DNA from: JBQTIY01 sp052387675
GTDB taxonomy: Bacteria > Planctomycetota > B15-G4
Assembly (NCBI GenBank): GCA_052387675.1
Contig: JBQTIY010000014.1
Location: forward strand, 6,584 to 70,583
Direction: 5' to 3'
Length of the DNA: 64,000 nt
Shown: positions 42,226 through 50,001 of the stretch, piece after piece
Layout: every line of letters starts with the position of its first letter
How positions within the stretch are numbered: position 1 is the stretch's first letter
Translations under genes and position numbers: made by a program
The notes under the pieces: generated by a model
Databases searched by the model: none
What the model saw: the letters and a program-made list of their open reading frames with translations, nothing else
What the model was told of the DNA's origin: nothing

Positions 42226-42695
42226 GAGTTGCCCCAGCCCGGGAGGGCGGGCCTGATCGCCGGCCCGTAGTAGTCCACAAAGTTCATGGCGGACTCATAG
42301 AGCCGCACTCGGTGCAGCCGCCCCTTGAGGGGCTTCTCGAGGCGCTCCCAGATGGCGGCGGCCACGTTTTCCGCCGTGCTGACGCGCCCGGCCAGCCAGG
42401 GCACGTCGTGGTCCAAGTGCTTGTGGTCGAGCTCCTGGAAGACCTGTTTCTGGAGCAGGACCATGAGGCGGTTGAGGTCCATCACCATGCCGGTCTGAGG
42501 GTCCACCGGGCCGCGCACCGTGACGTCCAGTACGTAGTTATGCCCGTGCCCATGCGGGTTGTTGCAGACCCCGAAGATCTCGCGGTTCTGTTTCTCGCTG
42601 AAGGCGGGGTTGTGCAGGCGATGCGCCGCCGAAAACTCGACCCGACGGGAGAGTTCGAAGTGCGGAGGCGGCAGCGGCCGGTGGTCTTCGGTCAT
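42222..42695 (-). CDS. 6-pyruvoyl-tetrahydropterin synthase/QueD family protein
   Basis: A 157-residue member of the PTPS/QueD family, which acts on dihydroneopterin triphosphate. Zinc-binding His25 (AAHRL), His50 and His52 (NPHGHGHNY) and the catalytic Cys44 in FGVCNNPHGHGH are present, as is the C-terminal RLYESAMNFVDYYG. The Cys context and length are compatible with either biopterin-type PTPS or queuosine QueD; no other queuosine or pterin genes lie nearby to decide. It shares a CTAG stop overlap with the upstream convergent gene. Confidence 0.88.
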   Translation of the reverse strand: MTEDHRPLPPPHFELSRRVEFSAAHRLHNPAFSEKQNREIFGVCNNPHGHGHNYVLDVTVRGPVDPQTGMVMDLNRLMVLLQKQVFQELDHKHLDHDVPWLAGRVSTAENVAAAIWERLEKPLKGRLHRVRLYESAMNFVDYYGPAIRPALPGWGNS

Positions 42696-42875
42696 GGCTT
42701 GGGTTATGTCGCCCGCAGTGTCGCGGCGTCAAGTCCAAGAAAAATGGTGACTTAGCGTCACTCCCACCGTCAGGACGGTGCTAAGGACCCGGCATGGTTT
42801 CGGCGTGGCTGAGGTCAGCCGCCTTAGACACATCGGCCAAGCTTGATGCTTCGCCAGGGAGTTTGACAGCCGTGG

Positions 42876-42881
42876 TACGAT
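42876..42881 (+). promoter_or_regulatory. Predicted -10 box for the 66-residue protein gene
   Basis: GTGG-TACGAT precedes the structured leader of the gene at 42959. A TTGACA lies only seven bases upstream, too close to act as a normal -35 element with this box. The rest of the 263-base gap after the QueD-family gene (42696-42958) holds only the leader hairpin and mini-ORF listed separately. Confidence 0.35.
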
Positions 42882-42888
42882 CGCCCCT

Positions 42889-42922
42889 TTCCCCATGGCC
42901 CGCCGATTCGGCCCACGGGGAA
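42889..42922 (+). other. Leader hairpin upstream of the 66-residue protein gene
   Basis: TTCCCC-A-TGG (42889-42898) pairs with CCA-C-GGGGAA (42913-42922) with one A/C mismatch, and GCCG-ATT-CGGC forms the tip. The hairpin begins about seven bases after the predicted -10 box, i.e. at the 5' end of the message. Confidence 0.55.
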
Positions 42923-42939
42923 GCCGGGCCGCTGCCTAA
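42895..42939 (+). CDS. Possible 14-codon leader peptide
   Basis: An ATG at 42895 opens a frame MARRFGPRGSRAAA ending TAA at 42937-42939, inside the leader hairpin and 19 bases before the next gene's ATG. It contains four Arg but no run typical of amino-acid attenuators, and no ribosome site can be seen, so it may be chance. Confidence 0.25.
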   Translation: MARRFGPRGSRAAA

Positions 42940-42958
42940 CCTTCCCAGGAAACTCACG

Positions 42959-43159
42959 ATGACCACACTCGAACTTTGCGCCAAGCTGGAAAGCGTCAGC
43001 GCCGGCGACGTCGCCACACTGTTCTTCAAGGACGGCGAGGTCATCCGCGGCGGCATGCTCTACAACCCGATCCAGCAGCGCGGGGTGATCATCGATCCGG
43101 GCACCGAGACCCAGCGCCGTTTCGAGGCCAGCGAAGTCGCCAAGGTCTGGCGTCGCTGA
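42959..43159 (+). CDS. Small conserved-looking protein of unknown function (66 aa)
   Basis: A 66-residue soluble protein: MTTLELCAKLESVSAGDV followed by a beta-rich segment (LFFKDGEVIRGGMLYNP, QRGVIID) resembling a small SH3-like or Sm-like barrel. An AGGA lies nine bases before the ATG. It lies upstream of the large flavoprotein, but 106 bases separate them, so cotranscription is uncertain. I cannot name a family. Confidence 0.6.
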   Translation: MTTLELCAKLESVSAGDVATLFFKDGEVIRGGMLYNPIQQRGVIIDPGTETQRRFEASEVAKVWRR

Positions 43160-43265
43160 GCCAAGGCCAGCCGGCCGGCCAGTCCCCGCCGCAACGCTCC
43201 GGGCCCCTGTCAGGGTTTCGCCGCGGAGTCCTGGAGGGTGACGGTCAGGCCCTCAGGGCACGATC

Positions 43266-46200
43266 GTGAACCCCGCTCTCAGCGCGCCTTCCAGCCTCGG
43301 CCTGCCCGGTTTCTCACCGGCGGACCTGCATGACCCGGCGGGTCTGACTCGCCTCATGGCCGCCTTTCGCGCCGCGCTGAGCGAACGCGATCCCGGCCTA
43401 GCCCAACGCTACGCGCAGTGGCTCGCCGAGGGGGCGCCTGCCCTAGCCGAGGGGGCGTCTGCTAAAGCTGAGTCGGAACTCCTGATCGAAGTCAGCCGGC
43501 ACGTGTCGGCCTTCCTGGCCCGGCTCTTTGGCCTGGAGGCGGAGGCGGCAGCGCATCGCCAGCGCGTGCTCGAACAGCGCCGGCGCTTCCTGTTTCGCAA
43601 GAGCTTCGTGGCCAAGCGGGCCGCGAAACGGCCGGCGCCGGCAGCCTCAGCCGGCGCAGAGCCGAGCGCAGAGCCGAGCGCAGAGCACACCGACGATCTG
43701 GCCGCGATCGAGCTGAAGCTGGCCGCGCTCCTCGGCGCGCCGCTCGACGAACAGCGCCTGGCCGACGCAGTTCTCGCGCGCTTGGAAGCCGCCGGCACGG
43801 CCACGGTTTCCGATCCCCTGCTCGAACTGGCCGAGCGCTTCGTGCTGGCCTGCCGCGAGAAGCATGCGCACCGCGACTGGGCCTCGCTGCACCTCCCGCA
43901 CAGGGTGAACTGGAGCGCGCTCGTGCCGCTCGAGCCCGCGCCCGACGTGGCGCCCGACGCCGTGCGCGGCCCCGACAGCGCGCGCCGGCCGCGTGATGGC
44001 TTTGCGCTCACCGACGATCGCGGGCCGCTCTCGCAGCGGCTCGGCCAGATCGACACCTGCCTCTTCTGTCACGAACGCGGCGTGGACAGTTGCCGTCACG
44101 GCCTGCGTGACAAGCAGGGCGCGGTGAAGAGCAATCCGCTGGAGATTCCGCTCGAAGGCTGCCCTCTCGACGAGCGCATCTCCGAATCGCACCGGCTCGC
44201 CGACGAGGGCGACCCGCTCGCGGCCCTGGCGCTGGTGGTCATCGACAATCCCATGTGCCCCGGCACCGGCCATCGCATCTGCAACGACTGCATGAAGGCC
44301 TGCATCTTCCAGAACCAGGAGCCGGTCGACATTCCGCGCATCGAAACGGGCACGCTCACCGACACGCTCGCGCTGCCCTTCGGCGTCGAGGTCTACGGCC
44401 TGCTCACGCGCTGGAATCCGCTGAATCGCGCGCGCCCGCACGCGCTGCCTTACAACGGCCTCAATGTGCTGGTCGTCGGGCTGGGGCCGGCCGGCTACAC
44501 GCTGGCGCACTACCTGCTCAACGAGGGCTTCGGCGTCATCGGCATTGATGGCCTCAAGATCGAGCCGCTGCCCGAGCACCTGCTCGGCCGGCCCGCGCCG
44601 CCGCTCATCCGCGACTGGTCCTCGCTCACGGCGCCGCTCGACGAGCGCGTGCCCTCGGGCTTCGGCGGCGTCTCCGAGTACGGCATCACCGTGCGCTGGG
44701 ACAAGAACTTCCTGCGCCTCATGCATCTCACGCTGGCGCGGCGCCCCTGCTTCCAGATCTACGGCGGTGTGCGCTTCGGCGGCACGCTCACCCTGCAAGA
44801 TGTCTGGGATCTGGGCTGCCACCATGTCGCGATGGCCACGGGCGCCGGACGGCCGACCATTATCGACATGCAGAACAACCTCACGCGCGGCGTGCGCAAG
44901 GCCTCTGACTTCCTAATGAACCTGCAGTTGTCGGGCGCCTTCCAGCGCGGATCGCTGGCCAATCTGCAGGTGGAGTTGCCCGCGCTGGTGGTGGGCGGCG
45001 GGCTCACCGCCATCGACACGGCCACCGAGCTGCTCGCCTACTATCCGGTGCAGGTCGAGCGCCTGCTCGAGCGCCACGAGCGCTTGGTGGCCGAGTCCAC
45101 CGAGAGTGAGGTCTTGGCGCGCCTGTCGCCCGCCGAGCGCGAGATTCACGACCGCTTCCTGGCGCACGCGCGCGCGCTGCGCGAAGAGCGCCTGGCCGCC
45201 GCCGAGCAGCACCGCGCACCCGACTTCGTGCCCCTGCTGCGCGACTGGGGCGGCGTAACGATCTGCTACCGCAAGGCCCTCTCCGACGCGCCGGCCTACC
45301 GCCTGAATCACGAGGAAGTCATCAAGGCCTTCGAGGAGGGCATCGCCTTTCTCGGCGGCGTGGCGCCGCTGCAGGCCGTCGACGACCGGCACGACGCGCT
45401 CAAGGCCGTGGTCTTCGACCGGCTGGCCGTGGACGACCGCGGCCGTTGGCGCAGCACCGGCGAAACGCTCACGCTCCCAGCGCGCTCGCTCTTCATCGCC
45501 GCCGGCACCAGCCCGAACACGATCTACGAGAAGGAGTATCCCGGCACCTTTCGCCTGGATGCGCGCGGGCGCTTCTTCGAAACGCACGATGCACAGGGGC
45601 AGCCGGCCGCCGACGGCTTCTTCACCAGCTACGTCGTTGGCACGAGCCCCGCGGCTGGCGATCGGCGCGTCTCCTTCTACGGCGACAACCATCCGCGCTG
45701 GGCCGGCAATGTGGTCAAGGCCATGGCCTCGGCCAAGCACGGCTATCCCGCCGTCGTGGCGCACTTTGCACAGGAGCTCGCCGCGCTGCGGCCCGCCGAT
45801 CAGCCCGCCCGCGAGCAGGCCTGGGCCGCGCTGCGCGCCCGCTTCGACGACCAGATCCTGGCTCGCGTGGTGAGCGTCGAGCGACTCACTCCGACCATCG
45901 TCGAGGTCGTCGTGCGCGCGCCGCTGGCCGCCCGGCACTTCAAGCCCGGCCAGTTCTATCGCCTGCAGAACTACGAGAGCCGCGCGCCGATCCTGGACGG
46001 CAGCCGGCTGGTCATGGAGGGCTTGGCCCTCACTGGCGCCTGGGTGGACAAGCCGCAGGGGCTGCTCGCGCTCATCGTGCTGGAGATGGGCGGCAGCAGC
46101 AATCTCTGCGCGCTGCTCAAGCAGGGCGAAGAGGTCGTGGTCATGGGCCCCACCGGCACGCCCACCGAGATCCCGCGCGGCGAAACCGTCGCGCTCATCG

Positions 46201-46925
46201 GCGGCGGCCTGGGCAATGCCGTGCTCTTCTCCATCGCCGGCGCGCTGAAGGCCGCCGGCAACCGCGTGCTCTATTTCGCGGGCTACCGGCACAGCCGCGA
46301 TGTCTTCAAACGCGCACAGATCGAAGAGGGCACCGACGCCGTCATCTGGTGCTGCGACGCCGGCCCGGACATCGCCGTGAGCCGCCCCACCGACCGTTTC
46401 TTCTCCGGCAATCTCGTGGCTGCGATGGAGGCCTGCGGGCGCGGCGAACTCGGAGCGCTGCCTGTGGCACTGCGCGACTGCCGCCGGCTCATCGTCATTG
46501 GCAGCGACGGCCTCATGCGCGCCGTGACCGAGGCCCGCCGCGGCCGGCTGGCCCCCTACTTGGGCCCGCACGTGGCCATCGGCAGCATCAACTCACCGAT
46601 GCAGTGCATGCTCAAGGAAGTCTGCGCACAATGCCTGCAGCGCCATGTGGACCCGGCCACCGGCCGCCAGGTGGAGCCGGTCTTCTCCTGCTTCAACCAG
46701 GACCAACTGCTCGATGCGGTGGACTTCGGCAATCTGCACGAGCGGCTGTCCGCCAACAGCGTGCTGGAGAAGGCCACCGCGCGCTGGCTAACGCATCTGC
46801 TGGCCTGCCCCGGCCCGCCCGCCGGCTATGATCAGCGCTCAGATCCACGCCCGAGTCAGGGCGCAGATCAGCGCCCCGCGCCGGCGGCACAGCCGGCGCC
46901 CCGCCCAGGAGTTCCGCCCCGATGA
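43266..46925 (+). CDS. Large FAD/iron-sulfur pyridine-nucleotide oxidoreductase (GltD-like plus PyrK/FNR-like domains)
   Basis: A 1219-residue multidomain redox protein. The N-terminal ~250 residues are helical and not assigned. Cys-rich sites follow at ~262-280 (CLFCHERGVDSC) and ~331-346 (CPGTGHRICNDCMKAC), probably for [4Fe-4S] clusters. A GltD/DPD-like FAD/NAD(P) domain starts with VVGLGPAGYTLA near 402. A ferredoxin-reductase domain (~862-1100; GQFYRLQNY, ALIGGGLGNA) and a PyrK-like [2Fe-2S] site (~1114-1142; CMLKEVCAQC...CF) form the C-terminus. It probably moves electrons between NAD(P)H and an unknown acceptor. Start is GTG; it overlaps the A-type carrier gene by four bases. Confidence 0.85.
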   Translation: MNPALSAPSSLGLPGFSPADLHDPAGLTRLMAAFRAALSERDPGLAQRYAQWLAEGAPALAEGASAKAESELLIEVSRHVSAFLARLFGLEAEAAAHRQRVLEQRRRFLFRKSFVAKRAAKRPAPAASAGAEPSAEPSAEHTDDLAAIELKLAALLGAPLDEQRLADAVLARLEAAGTATVSDPLLELAERFVLACREKHAHRDWASLHLPHRVNWSALVPLEPAPDVAPDAVRGPDSARRPRDGFALTDDRGPLSQRLGQIDTCLFCHERGVDSCRHGLRDKQGAVKSNPLEIPLEGCPLDERISESHRLADEGDPLAALALVVIDNPMCPGTGHRICNDCMKACIFQNQEPVDIPRIETGTLTDTLALPFGVEVYGLLTRWNPLNRARPHALPYNGLNVLVVGLGPAGYTLAHYLLNEGFGVIGIDGLKIEPLPEHLLGRPAPPLIRDWSSLTAPLDERVPSGFGGVSEYGITVRWDKNFLRLMHLTLARRPCFQIYGGVRFGGTLTLQDVWDLGCHHVAMATGAGRPTIIDMQNNLTRGVRKASDFLMNLQLSGAFQRGSLANLQVELPALVVGGGLTAIDTATELLAYYPVQVERLLERHERLVAESTESEVLARLSPAEREIHDRFLAHARALREERLAAAEQHRAPDFVPLLRDWGGVTICYRKALSDAPAYRLNHEEVIKAFEEGIAFLGGVAPLQAVDDRHDALKAVVFDRLAVDDRGRWRSTGETLTLPARSLFIAAGTSPNTIYEKEYPGTFRLDARGRFFETHDAQGQPAADGFFTSYVVGTSPAAGDRRVSFYGDNHPRWAGNVVKAMASAKHGYPAVVAHFAQELAALRPADQPAREQAWAALRARFDDQILARVVSVERLTPTIVEVVVRAPLAARHFKPGQFYRLQNYESRAPILDGSRLVMEGLALTGAWVDKPQGLLALIVLEMGGSSNLCALLKQGEEVVVMGPTGTPTEIPRGETVALIGGGLGNAVLFSIAGALKAAGNRVLYFAGYRHSRDVFKRAQIEEGTDAVIWCCDAGPDIAVSRPTDRFFSGNLVAAMEACGRGELGALPVALRDCRRLIVIGSDGLMRAVTEARRGRLAPYLGPHVAIGSINSPMQCMLKEVCAQCLQRHVDPATGRQVEPVFSCFNQDQLLDAVDFGNLHERLSANSVLEKATARWLTHLLACPGPPAGYDQRSDPRPSQGADQRPAPAAQPAPRPGVPPR

Positions 46926-47248
46926 TCACTGTCACCGAAAAGGCCATCGCCGAAGTTAAGCGCATCATCCAGGACCAGGGCCTGGAGGCCGGCACCTTCC
47001 TGCGCCTGGGCGTCACCGGCGGAGGCTGCAGCGGCTTCTCCTACGTGCTGGGCTTCGATGCCAAGGCCAAGCCCTCCGACATCGTGGCCGAGTTCCACGG
47101 CCTCAAGGTGGCGCTCGATGGCGAAGCCGCGCCCTACGTCGACAACACCGTGCTGGACTTCAACGACGGCGTGATGAACCGCGGCTTCGTGTTCAACAAC
47201 CCGAACGCCAGCGGCACCTGCGGCTGCGGCACGTCCTTCTCGGTCTAA
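46922..47248 (+). CDS. Second A-type Fe-S carrier (HesB/ErpA-like)
   Basis: A 108-residue HesB/IscA-family protein with ligands Cys36 (GGGCSGFSY), Cys100 and Cys102 (GTCGCGTSF). The compact length resembles ErpA/IscA without extensions. It is translationally coupled (ATGA) to the large flavo-iron-sulfur reductase, so it may load the clusters of that protein. It is distinct from the isc-operon copy at 32620-33024, with ~50% visual similarity in the core. Confidence 0.92.
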   Translation: MITVTEKAIAEVKRIIQDQGLEAGTFLRLGVTGGGCSGFSYVLGFDAKAKPSDIVAEFHGLKVALDGEAAPYVDNTVLDFNDGVMNRGFVFNNPNASGTCGCGTSFSV

Positions 47249-47260
47249 GCGCGGCAGCGA

Positions 47261-47278
47261 GAGCCGCGCTCGCGGCTC
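47261..47278. terminator. Hairpin between convergent genes, possible bidirectional terminator
   Basis: GAGCCGC and GCGGCTC form a seven-base-pair stem with a GCTC loop, 12 bases after the A-type carrier stop and 9 bases after the stop of the gene on the other strand. There is no T-tract. Confidence 0.45.
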
Positions 47279-47287
47279 CGCAGTGCT

Positions 47288-49840
47288 TTAGCGCGACCGA
47301 GATTCCTTAGGCGGCTTGGCGCGCGGCGGACGCGCACTGGGGCTGCCCGGACCGCGGGTGGGCACGCCTTCGCGCGGCGCTCCCTCGCGGGGCTGCCCCT
47401 CACGCGGCCGGCCGCGACGCGGACGATCGGCGCCCGGCCCAGCGGCCTCGCGGCCCGGCCCGGCCTCGCGACCAGGTCCCGCTTCGCGGCGACCGGGTCC
47501 TGCTTCGCGATTGGGTCCTGACTCGCGGCCCGGCCCTGCGTCGCGACCGGGACCAGCGTCGCGGCGGGGCCGGCCGCCTTCACGCCGGCCGCCTTCGCCA
47601 GCACCACCCTCGCGCGGTGCTCCTTCGCCGCGACCCCGCGGCGGACCGCGCCGGCGGGGCGCCGTCTTCTCGTAGAGGCGTTCGAGCACGCTGTCGTGGG
47701 GCGACAAGCGCAACCCCTCTTCCACCGCTTGAGCCGCGGCCTTCTTGTGATGCAGCGCCAGCAGGCAGCGCGCGCGATAGCCGTGCACCGCCGCGTTGTG
47801 CTCGCGCTCGCTGAGGTCGCCCGGCTGGCGCAACAGCGCGCGGTCCAGCGCGCCCAGCGCCGGCGCCCAGCGCGAAAAGCCCACTTCAAAGCGTCCGCGG
47901 TCGAACCAGAAGGCCACATCGCCGTCGGCGGCGTGCTCGCCGGCTTCGAAGAGTTGCGCCACGACCAGCGGCCCCATCGGGCTCTGGCGCACAGCACGAA
48001 TGAGTTCGGAGGGCCGATGGAACACGGTGGGATCGGCCACGCTGCCGCCAGGCAAGGTCTTGAGCAAGTCGATAGCGATCGCGTCGCGCGTGGCATCGTC
48101 AGTGGCCAAAAGGCCAAAGGCCTCGGCCGCCACGACTGGGTGACGCGTGCGCACGGCCGTCGCGCCGGCCGCCACCAAGCTGAGGTCCAGCGGCTTGAGC
48201 ACGCGCGCCTCGAGTTCCGATTCAGCCAGGCCCAGCACGGCTGCGAGGTGCTTGCGTCCGAGCGACATGCCGTGCCGGTGCACGAGCGCCGTGGCGAGAT
48301 AGGCCCGGCGCAGCAGCGCCGCCTCGCCGCGCGTGTTGAGCGCCAGCAGCCGCGCTTCGACGGCCTGTCCGACGCTGCCCACGCCGCGCGCCTGCGCGAT
48401 GCGATCCATGAGGCAGCGGTCGCCGCCGGTCATGGCCTCGGCTGCACTCTCGGCACTCTGGCCCGCACCCAGGCGGCCGCGCGTGGCGAGGCCCGCGGCA
48501 ATCGCGCGCGCATCCTCGGCCTGCAGGCCGGCCATGGTCACATCCAGCAGTGTGGACGTGCGCCGAATGCGGTGATCCAGACCGGAGCGCTCCCAGGCAT
48601 CGCTCTCCGCCGCGAGCAGGAAGCGCGCCTTGCCGCCGCCGTGCGCCGCGAGGTGGTTCACCAGCGAGGGCAGCGAGTCGAGCTGATCGGCGTCGTCGGC
48701 CACGAAGATCGCGATGGCCTCGTCACGCTCTTCGGGCACGTAGCGCTCGGGCAGGCCTGCTCCGAACTCGCGCCAGAAAACGCGCTGCCCGGACTCGGCC
48801 AGCTCCCAAGCCACGCGGCGCAGCATGGTGGTCTTGCCTTCGCCGCGGCGGCCGCGCACCAGGGCGATGCGCGTCTGGCCCGGCTCGGTGGCAGCCAGCA
48901 GGAACTCCTTGATCTTGGCGCTGACCGCGCGCGGGGCGTCGGCGCCGGCCCGAATGGTCTCCCAGGACGAGGAGTCGCCGCGGTCGAAGAGCTCGAGCGC
49001 GAGCGCGTCGGGCAGCCGCACAGAGGAGCGCACGGCCCCGTTGAGCTCGGTGAAGCCGCGCGGCGGATTGCCCGAAGCCGGCTTGGGCACTTCGAGGTCT
49101 TCCAGCAGCGAGGCCAGCTCGGCCAGCACAGCGCTGGGCGTCATGTCGGCCGGATACTCAATGACCTGCGTGCCGTAGTGCATCGACGCGCGCAGCGCCG
49201 TCGACGGATCCGTCTCGCCCGCCTTGACCAGCGCGATGTTGGGCGGCACATGGCCGTTGAAGCAGCGGCTCACATCCTCGAGCAGCTCGATGAGATCGGG
49301 ATCGTCCATCGAGAAACCGGAGAAGAGCACCGTGCGTGAGAAACTCGTGCGCAGGAATTTCTGGTAGCGGCTATCGGGCTTGGCGAGCGCCTTGCGATCC
49401 TTGTTGGTGAGCACCAGCGAGGCCGGCTCATCGGCCGCACCGCACAGGCGCATGACGAAGGGCTCTTTGCGTTCCCAGGCGCTGGCGAGGCCCTTGCTGT
49501 CGGGGCCGAAGAGACGCGGCTCTTCGCCGGGCAGGGCCGAGAGCTGGCCCACGTTGCTGACGCCGGTGGTCAGGAAGCCCGGCTGACGCAGCGCGAAGAG
49601 CGCGGTGAGACCCGGGTCGGCGTGGCTCTGGCAGCGCGCGTCGCCGGCGAGGGCCGCGCGGTCGGCGGGCGGAATGGCGCCGGCCGGATTGCCGGCAGTC
49701 AGGGCGGCGCGCAACTGGGCGCGCGAGGAGAGGGCCGCGCTGCCATGCCGAGGCCCCACGACGACAGCGAGCTTGCGGCTCCGGGTGGCGGTGCGCAGCA
49801 TGCGGAACACGCCCGCATCGATCCAACGAGGCTTCGTCAT
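47288..49840 (-). CDS. Degenerate SIR2-like/STAND NTPase protein with Arg/Gly-rich tail
   Basis: An 850-residue protein with four parts. Residues ~1-220 look like a SIR2-type (SIR2_2) domain: TTG-VSN (91-96) stands for TTN-YD, RLCG (131-134) for KLHG, and FSGFSMDDPDL (173-183) is well kept. The NAD-site Gly motif, Asn and catalytic His are altered, so activity is doubtful. A P-loop NTPase follows (Walker A GRRGEGKTT at 330-338, Walker B FVADDAD at 379-385) with STAND-like helical repeats. Residues ~640-720 are TPR-like. The last ~125 residues are low-complexity RG/PGRE repeats. SIR2-STAND proteins are known antiphage factors; this assignment is by architecture only. A GTG at 49894 is an alternative start. 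Confidence 0.7.
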   Translation of the reverse strand: MTKPRWIDAGVFRMLRTATRSRKLAVVVGPRHGSAALSSRAQLRAALTAGNPAGAIPPADRAALAGDARCQSHADPGLTALFALRQPGFLTTGVSNVGQLSALPGEEPRLFGPDSKGLASAWERKEPFVMRLCGAADEPASLVLTNKDRKALAKPDSRYQKFLRTSFSRTVLFSGFSMDDPDLIELLEDVSRCFNGHVPPNIALVKAGETDPSTALRASMHYGTQVIEYPADMTPSAVLAELASLLEDLEVPKPASGNPPRGFTELNGAVRSSVRLPDALALELFDRGDSSSWETIRAGADAPRAVSAKIKEFLLAATEPGQTRIALVRGRRGEGKTTMLRRVAWELAESGQRVFWREFGAGLPERYVPEERDEAIAIFVADDADQLDSLPSLVNHLAAHGGGKARFLLAAESDAWERSGLDHRIRRTSTLLDVTMAGLQAEDARAIAAGLATRGRLGAGQSAESAAEAMTGGDRCLMDRIAQARGVGSVGQAVEARLLALNTRGEAALLRRAYLATALVHRHGMSLGRKHLAAVLGLAESELEARVLKPLDLSLVAAGATAVRTRHPVVAAEAFGLLATDDATRDAIAIDLLKTLPGGSVADPTVFHRPSELIRAVRQSPMGPLVVAQLFEAGEHAADGDVAFWFDRGRFEVGFSRWAPALGALDRALLRQPGDLSEREHNAAVHGYRARCLLALHHKKAAAQAVEEGLRLSPHDSVLERLYEKTAPRRRGPPRGRGEGAPREGGAGEGGRREGGRPRRDAGPGRDAGPGRESGPNREAGPGRREAGPGREAGPGREAAGPGADRPRRGRPREGQPREGAPREGVPTRGPGSPSARPPRAKPPKESRSR
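47400..47600 (-). repeat. DNA repeats encoding the AGPGRE/REGG tail
   Basis: Short imperfect repeats of about 18 bases encode AGPGRE, AGPGRD and ESGPNRE units and neighbouring REGG/REGQ units in the tail of the SIR2-STAND-like protein. Repeat length is a multiple of three, so copy number can change without breaking the frame. Confidence 0.7.
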
Positions 49841-50001
49841 GGCGGTTTCGTCCGGGAGCCTGGGCGTGCCGACCGGGAAAGCCTCGAGCGGCACAAGCAG
49901 CAGGGGGCGGACAAGCTAACCGCTCCCGGCGGAGGGTGTCAACGCAGCCCCGGGCGCGTTATCACATGGGGCCCCTCGACGCCCCGGAGCCTCCACGACC
50001 C

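Noticed and set aside
42862..42881. Classical sigma-70 promoter TTGACA plus TACGAT
   Set aside because: The two boxes are only seven bases apart, not 16-18, so they cannot form one normal promoter.
47400..47600. CRISPR-like array in the repeat-rich tail of the SIR2-STAND gene
   Set aside because: Repeats are short, imperfect, contiguous without spacers and in-frame; they encode a low-complexity protein tail.
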